From positions 1-40,039 of the forward strand of contig QCNS01000015.1 of the NCBI GenBank assembly GCA_003210055.1: 40,039 bases of DNA, written 5' to 3'. Shown here piece after piece: positions 16,501 to 25,501 of this stretch. The position numbers and the translations under genes were made by a program. The notes beneath the pieces are model-generated. The model did not search any database and was not told where the DNA came from. It worked only from the letters and a program-made list of their open reading frames with translations. The stretch's first letter is position 1. Each line of letters begins with the position of its first letter. The DNA comes from SAR116 cluster bacterium AG-426-I14. GTDB lineage: Bacteria; Pseudomonadota; Alphaproteobacteria; Puniceispirillales; Marisalimonadaceae.

Positions 16501-18393
16501 TTAATTTATAATTAAATCATTTGCATCTAAATTTTGTTTTTTATTTTCGTATATAGTTCTCAAAGCTTTTTCAAATTTGTTTGTATAAAGTTTGGTATCA
16601 AAAAGTGGATAAGTTTGAGAGTTTTGTTTTAGCTTATTTTTAATTTGTTCTAAATTCTGACGATTTTGTCCTAGATTTATTATTAATTTTTCATAATCAC
16701 TTTCATTTTTTGTAATCAACTCAGGTAAACCAATTGCAGTTAATAAACTTGATGCAACACGAGCAGCAAATTGTTTTCCAATCTTTGTTACAACAGGCAA
16801 TCCTGACCATAAAGCATCACTTGCTGTAGTATGAGCATTATAATTAAAGGTGTCCAAAAATAGGTCAGCATGATTATGTCTTTCTAAATGCTTTTCAGGT
16901 GAAACTTTTTCTGCAAAAATTAATCTATTTTCATCAATTTTCCTTTTTTTTGCCTCATCTTTTAAATTGATTTCTGCCCATGAATTTGATTTTAATAGCC
17001 ATAAAACACTATTATCAATTTTTTTTAAAACTCTCATCCATATATCAAACTCGTTAATTGAAATTTTATAATTACTATTAAAGCTACAAAAAACAAATGA
17101 ATCAGATGGTAAATAAAATTCTTCACGATTAGTTTTAAATCTAGAGATTTCTCTAGTATTATCATTAGGTTGGTAAGAATTAGGTAAGAAAATTATTTTT
17201 TCAGTATAATACTTTCTATATTCATTTGGAATAAGGACTTTATCTGCAATTAAGTAATCAAAATATTTTGAACCAGATGTACCAGGGTAACCCAGATAAG
17301 ATATTTGTATGGGTGCTAGTCGGTATCCAAATAATTCTATTCTAGTATTTTGTGTGTAACCTTTTAGGTCAATCGCAATATCAAGTTCCTCCTCTTTGGC
17401 TAATTTTAAAATTTTTTCATTACTATAATTTGCTACATCATAAAATGAGGTTGCATTATCTTTAACTAATTTTCTCCATGAATCTGACTTTTCTTTGCCA
17501 TAACTATAAATATAAATTTTAAAAATTTCTTTATTATGACTTTTTAATAAACCCATCATTAAATATAAGGTTGCATGACTTTGAAAATCAGATGAGAAAT
17601 ATCCAACCTTAATTTTTTTATTCTCTGAAGATATTATTTTCCTAACAAAATTAGAGCTTTGTCTAAATTTTTGATTTGCAAATTGAATTGATCTTAACAT
17701 TTGTCTCTCAGGATTATCCTCAAGTGATAAGGTAGAAAAAGGTTGAATTGCATCACCAGTTAAACCAATTTTATCACAATGCTTTTCAATATTAAAATCA
17801 TCGTTCCAATTACAAATTTGTCTTTTGAGATGTAAAAGTTGTGACAAGGACTGAGAAAAGTTAGGCTTAATTTTCAATGTTTTTTCATAGAACTTTATTG
17901 CTAAATCAAGTTTTCCTATTCTTTGAAAGGTAGATGCTAAATTATTGAAAGCTTCAAAAAAATCAGGTTTTAAATCAATAGCTTTTTTAAAATGTTCGAT
18001 GGCTAGTGCAAACTCCTCAATCTGTTTGTATGTTACACCTAAATTGTTATGCCCTTCTGGATAATTCTCATCAATCTTTAAAGCCGATTTCAAACTTATA
18101 ATAGAATTTTTATGATCACCAATTTTTTGATAAATTACTGCTAAATTATTATATGCGTCAGAATACTTAGGATTCAATTGAGTAACTTTTTTAAAAGATT
18201 TTATTGCATTAGAGAGATTGCCCTTGGAAAAAAAAACTGTTCCTATGACATTATGTAAAAAAAAAGAGTTTGGATAATTTCTAATAATCTTATTCAGATA
18301 CTTTTCTAAATCTTCAAAATTATTTTCATTAAATAATTGTGTTATTTTTTGAATTATATCTTTTGGAATATTATTTTTATTTTCTGTTGTCAT
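16501..18393 (-). CDS. TPR-containing O-GlcNAc-transferase-like glycosyltransferase (GT41, SPINDLY/OGT type)
   Basis: 630 residues. About four to five TPR units occupy residues ~12-185 (LHNVIGTVFFSKGNLSNAIK, YNNLAVIYQKIGDHKNS, GHNNLGVTYKQIEEFALAIE, FNNLASTFQRIGKLDLAIK). They are followed by the bipartite OGT catalytic region: KVGYFSSDFQSHA, DLKGYTQNTRIELFGYR, YLGYPGTSGSKYFDYLIAD, FVFCSFNSNYKISINEFDIW and FLDTFNYNAHTTASDALW. It transfers a sugar to protein Ser/Thr or another acceptor; bacterial homologues often glycosylate flagellins or surface proteins. Its start overlaps the end of the PhyH gene by 17 bp, so the two are probably translationally coupled. Confidence 0.9.
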   Translation of the reverse strand: MTTENKNNIPKDIIQKITQLFNENNFEDLEKYLNKIIRNYPNSFFLHNVIGTVFFSKGNLSNAIKSFKKVTQLNPKYSDAYNNLAVIYQKIGDHKNSIISLKSALKIDENYPEGHNNLGVTYKQIEEFALAIEHFKKAIDLKPDFFEAFNNLASTFQRIGKLDLAIKFYEKTLKIKPNFSQSLSQLLHLKRQICNWNDDFNIEKHCDKIGLTGDAIQPFSTLSLEDNPERQMLRSIQFANQKFRQSSNFVRKIISSENKKIKVGYFSSDFQSHATLYLMMGLLKSHNKEIFKIYIYSYGKEKSDSWRKLVKDNATSFYDVANYSNEKILKLAKEEELDIAIDLKGYTQNTRIELFGYRLAPIQISYLGYPGTSGSKYFDYLIADKVLIPNEYRKYYTEKIIFLPNSYQPNDNTREISRFKTNREEFYLPSDSFVFCSFNSNYKISINEFDIWMRVLKKIDNSVLWLLKSNSWAEINLKDEAKKRKIDENRLIFAEKVSPEKHLERHNHADLFLDTFNYNAHTTASDALWSGLPVVTKIGKQFAARVASSLLTAIGLPELITKNESDYEKLIINLGQNRQNLEQIKNKLKQNSQTYPLFDTKLYTNKFEKALRTIYENKKQNLDANDLIIN

Positions 18394-19186
18394 TTAAGTA
18401 TATAATAGGAAAATCAGGTATATTTAGGGCGTCGCCTGTTTTTAAGTTTAAGTATTCAAATGGAGGTGAACCTTTACCTTTACGATCAACAAAGTATCCA
18501 TCATCACCAATCCACCTAGCAGAAAAAACTCTTCTTCTTGCAAGATTGTTTAAATTTGCATCTGCACCATGAATAACTCGAAAATTAAATGCTATTGCAT
18601 CACCAGGTTCTAGTTCCCATGAAAGAACATCATACAAATTTATATTTTTATCAATATCTGGCATTTCATCTGATTTATCATTTTCATACAAATCTTCTCC
18701 ATTAAAACGTTTTGGTTTGTGAATTTTTCCCCATAAATGAGATCCCGATATACATTTAAGGCATACTTTTGAATCTATTTTATCAAGTGGTATCCAGAAA
18801 CTTACGTTTTTTTTCCCCTCTACACAATAATAAGGTTGATCTTGATGCCAAGGTGTTACAATAGATGAACCCGGTTCTTTTACCAATACATGGTCATGAA
18901 AAAACCTAGCATATTTTGATTCCATAAGTACTGAAGCAATTTTTGCCATTTCAGAGTTTGTAATAAAATTCTCAAATTCTTTTATTCTTTTCCAATTACA
19001 TAAATCTTGAAAAAAAGGGGCTGTTCCATCGTCTGGTTTATATGATCTCTCTCTTGAACTAGGATTTTCAATTAATGAATCTATCCCTTTTTTTAAATTT
19101 GGAATCCAATCATTAAATACTCCTCGCAAAACAATCGCACCATTTTGTTTGAAATCATTAATTAAAGTTGAATAATCCATATACAA
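18377..19186 (-). CDS. Phytanoyl-CoA dioxygenase (PhyH) family protein
   Basis: 269 residues. Fe ligands are visible in TPWHQDQPYY (His-x-Asp) and RVIHGADAN (distal His). Arg residues for 2-oxoglutarate follow in NLARRRVFSARWIGDD. KVCLKCISGSHLWGK is the PhyH core strand. It is not close in sequence to the 8015 PhyH. It overlaps the OGT-like gene and lies 11 bp downstream of RraA, so it belongs to the leftward RraA - PhyH - OGT run. Confidence 0.87.
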   Translation of the reverse strand: MYMDYSTLINDFKQNGAIVLRGVFNDWIPNLKKGIDSLIENPSSRERSYKPDDGTAPFFQDLCNWKRIKEFENFITNSEMAKIASVLMESKYARFFHDHVLVKEPGSSIVTPWHQDQPYYCVEGKKNVSFWIPLDKIDSKVCLKCISGSHLWGKIHKPKRFNGEDLYENDKSDEMPDIDKNINLYDVLSWELEPGDAIAFNFRVIHGADANLNNLARRRVFSARWIGDDGYFVDRKGKGSPPFEYLNLKTGDALNIPDFPIIYLNDNRK

Positions 19187-19197
19187 ACTTAAAAAAT

Positions 19198-19869
19198 TTA
19201 AAAAACTCTATATTTTTCAAATAAAGTTCTTATATTCTCTCCATTAGTTAATTTTTGACGAACAATATCCTCTTTTTCTTTAACAATTGATGCTTGTTTT
19301 ATTACTTCATCTACAACTGAAACTGGAATGCATACCACTCCATCAATATCACCTAAGATATAATCACCCGGATTAATTTTAACATTTCCAATTATAAGAG
19401 GTGTATTAAAATCTACAATATTATACCTATAAACAGCTGTGAGAGGAGAGTGATAACAAGCAAAAACAGGAAACTTATGTTCTTCAATAATTTGCACTGT
19501 ATCTCTTATACCACCGTTTATAATTGCTCCAGTTGCTCCTCTTTCAAGGGCAGTTTTACTCATTAGCTCACCCCAATGTGCTGCACTTTTTTCATCACCA
19601 GAATCCATAACTATTACACAATTAGGGAAGATTCCATCTAACATATCCATCTGTTTATACCTTGGGTCAATACCATCATCAAAAAATCTTTTAGCACCTC
19701 GAACTGTGTATACTGGCCCAGCAACTTTCATATTATTATCTATAGGTCTAAGATCATTTGGCAAAGTTTGATTTCTAAATTCTTCTCCTAATGAGTCCAA
19801 AATATCAGTAACTGCACCAGTATAAAGTTTCTTTAAATTTAAAATCTTCTTTTCGTCATGTGTATTCAT
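19198..19869 (-). CDS. RraA-family protein (HMG/CHA aldolase-like)
   Basis: 223 residues. Family landmarks are TGAVTDILDSLG, a GDEKSAAHWGELMSKTA block, the substrate/metal site GAIINGGIRDT (Arg-Asp) and GDIDGVVCIP. Members include the RNase E regulator RraA and the 4-hydroxy-4-methyl-2-oxoglutarate/oxaloacetate aldolases. Lack of the short Gram-negative RraA features and the metabolic neighbourhood favour an aldolase/decarboxylase. It heads the tight RraA - PhyH - OGT series. Confidence 0.83.
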   Translation of the reverse strand: MNTHDEKKILNLKKLYTGAVTDILDSLGEEFRNQTLPNDLRPIDNNMKVAGPVYTVRGAKRFFDDGIDPRYKQMDMLDGIFPNCVIVMDSGDEKSAAHWGELMSKTALERGATGAIINGGIRDTVQIIEEHKFPVFACYHSPLTAVYRYNIVDFNTPLIIGNVKINPGDYILGDIDGVVCIPVSVVDEVIKQASIVKEKEDIVRQKLTNGENIRTLFEKYRVF

Positions 19870-19970
19870 AAGCTAGAACTAAAAACAATTGTTAAATAAA
19901 TCATATTAATGAAAATGGAGTAAATATAAAGTTTAATTTGATTTGAATTAAATCAGAAATTTTAAATCAA

Positions 19971-20663
19971 CTAATCAAAAGAGGTTAAAACTTCTTTCAA
20001 TGTTTTTTTTTCTTTTGCTGCGGCTGGTATAGTCGCATTCTGACTTGCATGTCCTACGGCAAGTATCAAACTTGCCTTATTTGAAAGAGGTCTTTTACAA
20101 ATTTTTCTCAAAAAACTCATCGGATTTGGTGTATGAGTTAAACAATATAATCCTGAATAATGTATTGCAGATATAAGAAAGCCAGTGGCTATTCCAACAC
20201 TTTCATGAACATAATAATTTTTAAACGTTGAACCATTTTTTTTTGTACCATATCTCTCTGCAAAAACAATTATCAACCAAGGAGCATCTTCGAGATGAGG
20301 TTTATTAGCGTTTGTTCCAAGAGGTTCTAATGCCCTCAGCCACTCATCATTTTTCATATTTTTATAAAACTTATTTTCTTCTTTTTCAGCAGCTAATCTT
20401 ATTTCTTTCTTAACATTTTGGTCAGATATAGCACAAAAATGCCATGGTTGATGATTAGCCCCACTAGGAGCTAAACAAGCAACTTTTATACAATTTTTTA
20501 TAATAGAATAAGGAACCTTTTTTTTTGAAAAGTCTCTTATGGTATGTCGACTAGACATATTTTTTAAAAAATTTTTAGAATTAATCTGCATTTCAGAGTC
20601 TGATAATTTTTTTCTGAGATTAAATTTTAAAGCCCTATAAATATTTGGTGTGTCACTTTTCAT
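19971..20663 (-). CDS. Nitroreductase-family flavoprotein, iodotyrosine-deiodinase-like
   Basis: From ATG 20663 the protein is 230 residues. An upstream ATG at 20723 in the same frame would overlap the epimerase gene by 35 bp and add 20 residues not expected for the family. FMN-binding features are SSRHTIRDFS, APSGANHQPWHF and the C-terminal GHASQNATIP. The central block (NKFYKNMKNDEWLRAL, YYVHESVGIATG, LTHTPNPMSFL) resembles the iodotyrosine deiodinase branch, which removes halogen from halotyrosines or reduces related aromatics. Activity is inferred. Same direction as the epimerase upstream. Confidence 0.82.
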   Translation of the reverse strand: MKSDTPNIYRALKFNLRKKLSDSEMQINSKNFLKNMSSRHTIRDFSKKKVPYSIIKNCIKVACLAPSGANHQPWHFCAISDQNVKKEIRLAAEKEENKFYKNMKNDEWLRALEPLGTNANKPHLEDAPWLIIVFAERYGTKKNGSTFKNYYVHESVGIATGFLISAIHYSGLYCLTHTPNPMSFLRKICKRPLSNKASLILAVGHASQNATIPAAAKEKKTLKEVLTSFD

Positions 20664-20688
20664 TAATACTTCGGTTTCTGAATAAAAA

Positions 20689-21669
20689 TTATTTAGGTAA
20701 TTCAGGACATTTACCTTGCTCATTCAAAGTTTTGAATGCTTGATAAGTATGCTCAACACCTTTTTCAAATGAAATGGATGCATAGTTACCTATATATTCT
20801 TTTAATGGATTATCGTCTAAATCAGGAGGAAAAGGAACAGGTTTCCCAGAACAAGTTATATTTATATTTGAATCTAATTTTCTTAATATTGAAATACCAT
20901 CTTCAATTTTTTTGCAGTCTCCATTTAAATTAAATACCTTTGCTTCTTTCATATCTTTCGAAACGGATGTTATGAAAGCTGATGCAGCTTCACCTGCGTA
21001 TAACCAACTATAATTGCCAGTAAAAGGAATATCATATTTTTTTTCAAGTACAGCAGCTTGAATAGCTACAGTGTTTTTTGAACTATATCCTTGGTCTCTT
21101 GCTAAACCAAAAACTATATTTGGCCTTATGCCAATAGATGGAACATCCCAATCAGCGCAAAAAACATATGCAGTGTGCTCATTAGCCTGTTTATAAGCCC
21201 CATACAATGTCTCTTTCCATGGACCTTGGGGAGGCATTCCCAAAGCAGCAACAGAAGAAGCATAAACCGTTCTTTTTATACCCATCTCTTTTGCTAATTG
21301 AAGAATATTTATTGTTCCTTCGACATTAACTCTTGCTCCTAAAGCAGGATCACTTGCACAAAAAGGAACCTGTAAACCTGCAAGATGAATAATTGCTGAG
21401 GGTTTATTTTTAACAAAAATTTGTTTTAAATCTTTATAATTGGTGATGTCACATTTTTCCCATTTTAGATTAGAAACCTCTTCTCCTAAAATTAGTTTAG
21501 CTCTGTGTTTGTTATCAGAAAGGTCCAAACCAATGCATTCTATGCCAGATTTATATAATATTGACATAATCCAACTTCCTATACATCCACCTGCACCGGT
21601 AACAATTATAGGATTGTTAAAATTATTTGTTTTTATTAAAAAATCATCTAGTAAAAAGTCCAAACTCAA
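20689..21669 (-). CDS. NAD-dependent epimerase/dehydratase (extended SDR)
   Basis: About 326 residues. The Rossmann motif VTGAGGCIGSW is near residue 25, followed by LDLSDNKHRA after strand 2 and IIHLAGLQVPF. Catalytic Y-x-x-x-K appears as YGAYK, with Ser in ASSVAALG. Family members include UDP-sugar epimerases and uronate dehydrogenases. I choose the TTG start at 21669 because a GGAGGA lies 5 nt upstream of it; an ATG at 21681 sits on top of that Shine-Dalgarno and is less likely. Head of the leftward run ending with the OGT-like gene. Confidence 0.84.
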   Translation of the reverse strand: MSLDFLLDDFLIKTNNFNNPIIVTGAGGCIGSWIMSILYKSGIECIGLDLSDNKHRAKLILGEEVSNLKWEKCDITNYKDLKQIFVKNKPSAIIHLAGLQVPFCASDPALGARVNVEGTINILQLAKEMGIKRTVYASSVAALGMPPQGPWKETLYGAYKQANEHTAYVFCADWDVPSIGIRPNIVFGLARDQGYSSKNTVAIQAAVLEKKYDIPFTGNYSWLYAGEAASAFITSVSKDMKEAKVFNLNGDCKKIEDGISILRKLDSNINITCSGKPVPFPPDLDDNPLKEYIGNYASISFEKGVEHTYQAFKTLNEQGKCPELPK

Positions 21670-21812
21670 TACTTCCTCCATTTATATTTTGAATTAACAA
21701 TAATTTATATCTTAAAAAAGTTAAAGAAATAAACTTCAAACGAATTCAGTTTATTTAATTAACAAAATATTTTAAATTAAAGTTAACATATTAATTAATT
21801 GAGTTTATAAGT

Positions 21813-22691
21813 TTGTTTTTTCAAAAAAATAAATTAGGAATTTTTTTTCTTATTTTTGCAATTTTATGCTTTTCAATAATGAACGGTGTTACAAGATACT
21901 TGTCTGAATATTACAATGTAATTACATTAAATATGTTTCGATATTGGTTTTTTGCTTTTATCTTAATTGTAATTCATACAAAAAAGAATGAGACTATTAT
22001 TACTGTTTCAAGAAGTAAAAAAAAGTTAATTCAAATATTTAGGGGCTCAATGCTTGCAATCCAAATGTGTTTTGCTCATTATTGTTTTTTAAAACTCGGT
22101 CTAATTAAAACATCATCAATATTTGCAGTTGGCCCATTAATTGTGACAGCACTATCTGTAATAATATTAAATGAAAAAGTTGGATGGAAAAGATGGACTG
22201 CCATATTTTCAGGTTTTTTCGGTATTATAATTATTTTAAGACCAGGTTTTGAAGGTTTTGATCCATATCTTATTTTAGCATTAGGGTGCGCTTTTTCATA
22301 CGCACTATATCAAGTTCTGACTCGTTTTGTATCAAAGTATGATAGTACAAACACAAGTTTTCTATACACAGGCTTTGCTGGAGCTTTTATTCTTTCATTT
22401 GTTGGACCTTTTTTTGTTATTGAAGTCAAACCATATGATTGGTATTGGATTATAGTAATTTGCATTTTAGGAACTACTGCTCATTTCTTTGTAATAAAAG
22501 CTTATCAAGTTTCAGAAGCCTCAATTTTACAACCTTTTAATTATCTACAATTAGTATTTGTTTCTATTATTGGTATTATAATATTTGATGAAATTTTAGA
22601 AATTCCAGTATTAATTGGTTCAGCAATTATTGTTGCAGCAGGTTTATACACATTTTGGCGAGACAAACAAGAAAGAATTGATCATTTTTAA
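21813..22691 (+). CDS. DMT-superfamily transporter (EamA)
   Basis: 292 residues with ten hydrophobic helices in two EamA repeats. Each repeat shows a conserved end-of-helix motif (GPLIVTALSVIILNEKVGWK; QPFNYLQLVFVSIIGIIIFDE). Such proteins export or import metabolites across the inner membrane. The only in-frame start near the N-terminus is TTG 21813; the first ATG is too far inside helix 1. The next gene, an M20 peptidase, follows after 24 bp. Confidence 0.85.
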   Translation: MFFQKNKLGIFFLIFAILCFSIMNGVTRYLSEYYNVITLNMFRYWFFAFILIVIHTKKNETIITVSRSKKKLIQIFRGSMLAIQMCFAHYCFLKLGLIKTSSIFAVGPLIVTALSVIILNEKVGWKRWTAIFSGFFGIIIILRPGFEGFDPYLILALGCAFSYALYQVLTRFVSKYDSTNTSFLYTGFAGAFILSFVGPFFVIEVKPYDWYWIIVICILGTTAHFFVIKAYQVSEASILQPFNYLQLVFVSIIGIIIFDEILEIPVLIGSAIIVAAGLYTFWRDKQERIDHF

Positions 22692-22715
22692 ATTATTATA
22701 TTAATAGGAAGTAAA

Positions 22716-24107
22716 ATGAACCGTGAAAAAGTGACGAATTTGTTAAAAGAATATTTTGATAATGGAGGTTATTTTAAAGATCTTTCAAGAAGAATTTCTT
22801 TTGAAACAGAAAGTCAAAATCCAAAAAAAATTTCAAGACTAGAAGAGTATTTAACTAAGGAAATTTTACCATATTTGTCAAAATTAGGTTTTAATTGTAA
22901 CATTTATGAAAATCCAGACCCACAATTTAAAGGTCCTTTTCTATTTGCCAATAGATATGAAAATGAGAAATATCCTACAGTACTTATTTATGGTCATGGT
23001 GATGTTGTTCAAGGAGATGAAAAAAATTGGGAAATGGGTCTCAATCCATGGAAACTAACTAAAATTGGTAATCGTTTATATGGAAGAGGCACAGCAGATA
23101 ATAAAGGTCAACATACCATCAATTTTGCTGCAATTAAATATGTCTTGAAAGCAAGAAAAAATAAATTAGGTTTCAATGTTAAAATTTTAGTTGAAACTGG
23201 TGAAGAAAATGGTTCTCCAGGTTTAAGAGAGTTTTGTAAAAAAAATAAAAAACTTTTAAGTGCAAATGTACTCATTGCATCTGATGGACCAAGGTTAAAT
23301 GCTGACAAACCAACAATATTTTTAGGATCCAGAGGCGTTTTTAACTTTAGAATGAAAGTGTCTTTAAGAAAAGGAGCTCATCACTCTGGTAATTGGGGAG
23401 GATTATTATCGAACCCAGGAATTATTTTGTCTCATGCTATTGCAACAATAATTTCTTCAAATGGAGAAATAAAAGTACCGGGTTTAAAGGCAGGAAGAAT
23501 TCCTATGTCTGTTAAAAAGGTTTTAAAAAAAATAAATTTAGTTAATAAAAAAAATGATCCTAAAATTGACAAAAATTGGGGAGAAAAATCTTTTAGTTGT
23601 GAAGAAAAGGTATTTGCTTCTAATACTCTTGAAGTATTATCTTTTACAACTGGGAATCCTAAAAACCCAGTCCATGCAATACCCCCAGATGCTGTTGCTC
23701 TTTGCCATATAAGGTACGTGGTGCCCTCTGATCCAAAAACATTTTTAAATAAAATAAGAAAACATCTTGATAAAAATGGTTTTAATATGATTGAACTCGA
23801 ACCTACAAGAGGTTTTATGTCTGCAACAAGACTTGACCCCGAACACCCATGGGTTAAATGGTCAATTAAATCATTAAAAAGAACTTCGAAAAAAGAAATA
23901 GATATCTTACCAAATCTTGGAGGCACTCTCCCCAATGACGTTTTTAGTGATATTTTAAACCTACCAACAATTTGGATTCCTCATTCTTATAAATCATGTT
24001 TACAACATGCACCAAATGAACATTTACTTGAAAATATAACTAAAAGTGGACTTCAACTAATGGGAGGACTTTTTTGGGATCTTGGAGAACCAGGTACACC
24101 TAATTAA
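22716..24107 (+). CDS. M20-family metallopeptidase/amidohydrolase
   Basis: 463 residues. Zinc-site residues are His94 and Asp96 (YGHGDVV), Asp128 (GRGTADNKGQH), and the Glu163-Glu164 pair (ETGEENGSPG). A dimerisation insert occupies the middle (GVFNFRMKVSLRKGAHHSG). The length and motif set match dipeptidase/ArgE/DapE-type M20 enzymes that cleave dipeptides or acyl-amino acids. It is probably co-transcribed with the EamA transporter. Its stop overlaps the convergent TIM-barrel gene at a shared TTAA. Confidence 0.86.
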   Translation: MNREKVTNLLKEYFDNGGYFKDLSRRISFETESQNPKKISRLEEYLTKEILPYLSKLGFNCNIYENPDPQFKGPFLFANRYENEKYPTVLIYGHGDVVQGDEKNWEMGLNPWKLTKIGNRLYGRGTADNKGQHTINFAAIKYVLKARKNKLGFNVKILVETGEENGSPGLREFCKKNKKLLSANVLIASDGPRLNADKPTIFLGSRGVFNFRMKVSLRKGAHHSGNWGGLLSNPGIILSHAIATIISSNGEIKVPGLKAGRIPMSVKKVLKKINLVNKKNDPKIDKNWGEKSFSCEEKVFASNTLEVLSFTTGNPKNPVHAIPPDAVALCHIRYVVPSDPKTFLNKIRKHLDKNGFNMIELEPTRGFMSATRLDPEHPWVKWSIKSLKRTSKKEIDILPNLGGTLPNDVFSDILNLPTIWIPHSYKSCLQHAPNEHLLENITKSGLQLMGGLFWDLGEPGTPN

Positions 24108-25093
24108 AACTTTTCTTTTATTTGTTTCCAAGTTTTACGCATCCATTTTGTGCACTCAACTCCCTGTTCAAATAATGAGTATCTGCAACCTTCCCCATAA
24201 TCTGTGTTTGGAATAAACTCAGTTGAAATTTGACGAAGCTTAGAGGTTTTATCTTGAAGATGATATTTCATAAGAGTTTTTATACATTCTTTCCATGGTT
24301 CTAATAATTTAACATCCCACTTTTCATGGTATTCATTATTTTTAGGTTTTTGAAAAGGATACTGAATTCCTCTTCCAATTGTTCCATCTGGGTGTTTTGC
24401 ATAAATATTTAGAGGATTATTTGGAATAACAGATCTTGCATGACAATGCTTAACCCAACCAAAGTTTATCCATTCTTTTACTATATTGTCCTCTGAGAAA
24501 GGATCTAGAACTAATTTCCCTGAATTAATTTGTTTATCTATATTAAATTTTTTTTGTTCTTGAGGATTATTTATTTTAAAAATTACATGACTGTGATCAA
24601 GAGTTATATTAAATTCTACTCCATCGTTTTCAACCAATTTACCTACACGAGAAACTCTTAAAAAATCTTCGCTCCACATATTTACATGTATTTCAAAGCA
24701 TGGAGTAACGCCATATTTAGAGCCTAATTCATAAGCTTCAATATATGTGTCCTTTATATCCAAATCCGTCGCTAATTGACCATTACTTTTAGTATATAAA
24801 ACCTGAGTATTATGAATTGAAGAACCAAGTTCTCTTGCAATTTCAAAGTTATTTTTTAATAAATCTCTGTGATTACCTATTTCATAAAACCAACCTCCTG
24901 CTCTCACAGGTAAGTCATATTTTTGACTATACTTTTTAAAATCTTTTACCTCACTAATCTCTGGTGTTTTATCTACATAATCAAAAACACCACATTCTTT
25001 GACCATACGAAATCTAGTCTCAACATCTGGCATTGGGTCTTTATAGGTATGTTTAATACCATTAGTTTGAATTCCAAACTTTAAATCTAACAA
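24104..25093 (-). CDS. Sugar-phosphate isomerase/epimerase-like TIM-barrel protein
   Basis: About 329 residues from TTG 25093, chosen because an AGGAG lies 7 nt upstream; a second TTG at 25108 would leave the Shine-Dalgarno inside the gene. The sequence fits an AP-endonuclease-2/xylose-isomerase-like barrel: LKFGIQTNG, CGVFDYVDKTPE, TPCFEIHVNMWS, EFNITLDHSHV, VKHCHARS and a closing ISTEFIP with acidic and His residues as metal ligands. Substrate unknown, probably a keto-sugar or inositol derivative. It overlaps the upstream DUF123 gene region. Confidence 0.72.
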   Translation of the reverse strand: MLDLKFGIQTNGIKHTYKDPMPDVETRFRMVKECGVFDYVDKTPEISEVKDFKKYSQKYDLPVRAGGWFYEIGNHRDLLKNNFEIARELGSSIHNTQVLYTKSNGQLATDLDIKDTYIEAYELGSKYGVTPCFEIHVNMWSEDFLRVSRVGKLVENDGVEFNITLDHSHVIFKINNPQEQKKFNIDKQINSGKLVLDPFSEDNIVKEWINFGWVKHCHARSVIPNNPLNIYAKHPDGTIGRGIQYPFQKPKNNEYHEKWDVKLLEPWKECIKTLMKYHLQDKTSKLRQISTEFIPNTDYGEGCRYSLFEQGVECTKWMRKTWKQIKEKF

Positions 25094-25104
25094 AAAAACA
25101 CTCC

Positions 25105-25449
25105 TCAATTCAAAATAAACTTTAAATGACTTCTACATAATTGTTTACAATCTGAACTTCCAAAACCATTAACCAAAACATTACCTTTTGAACTTTTATT
25201 TAAATCACATTCTTCTTGTTGAGACTTAGTTACATTTATAATTTTTGTGAATTTACTATTAAGAAAAAAATCAATATGCCAATGAAGTTTTTTTTGCTTC
25301 ATAAAATGCCTTTCTAGTCTTGAATTCAAATTTTTTTTTGCTGAACCTGTGTATACATATCTTCCTTCAAGAAAATTAAATGTGCCTAGTTTACCTATTG
25401 AAATGTTACAATCTTGGGATAAATAAATGAATAGTTGATAAGATTGCAT
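25105..25449 (-). CDS. DUF123/GIY-YIG-like nuclease-domain protein
   Basis: 114 residues. YVYTGSAKKNLNSRLERH is the GIY-YIG-like core and LHWHIDFFLNS follows as in DUF123. The C-terminal EECDLN and GFGSSDCKQLCRSHL supply the conserved Cys/His cluster. DUF123 proteins occur alone or fused to endonuclease III; their activity is not settled. The gene precedes the TIM-barrel gene in the same direction. Confidence 0.82.
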   Translation of the reverse strand: MQSYQLFIYLSQDCNISIGKLGTFNFLEGRYVYTGSAKKNLNSRLERHFMKQKKLHWHIDFFLNSKFTKIINVTKSQQEECDLNKSSKGNVLVNGFGSSDCKQLCRSHLKFILN

Positions 25450-25501
25450 GCTTTAAATTAACATATGTTATAGATTAATAAAATCATAAGTTAATTAGAA
25501 A

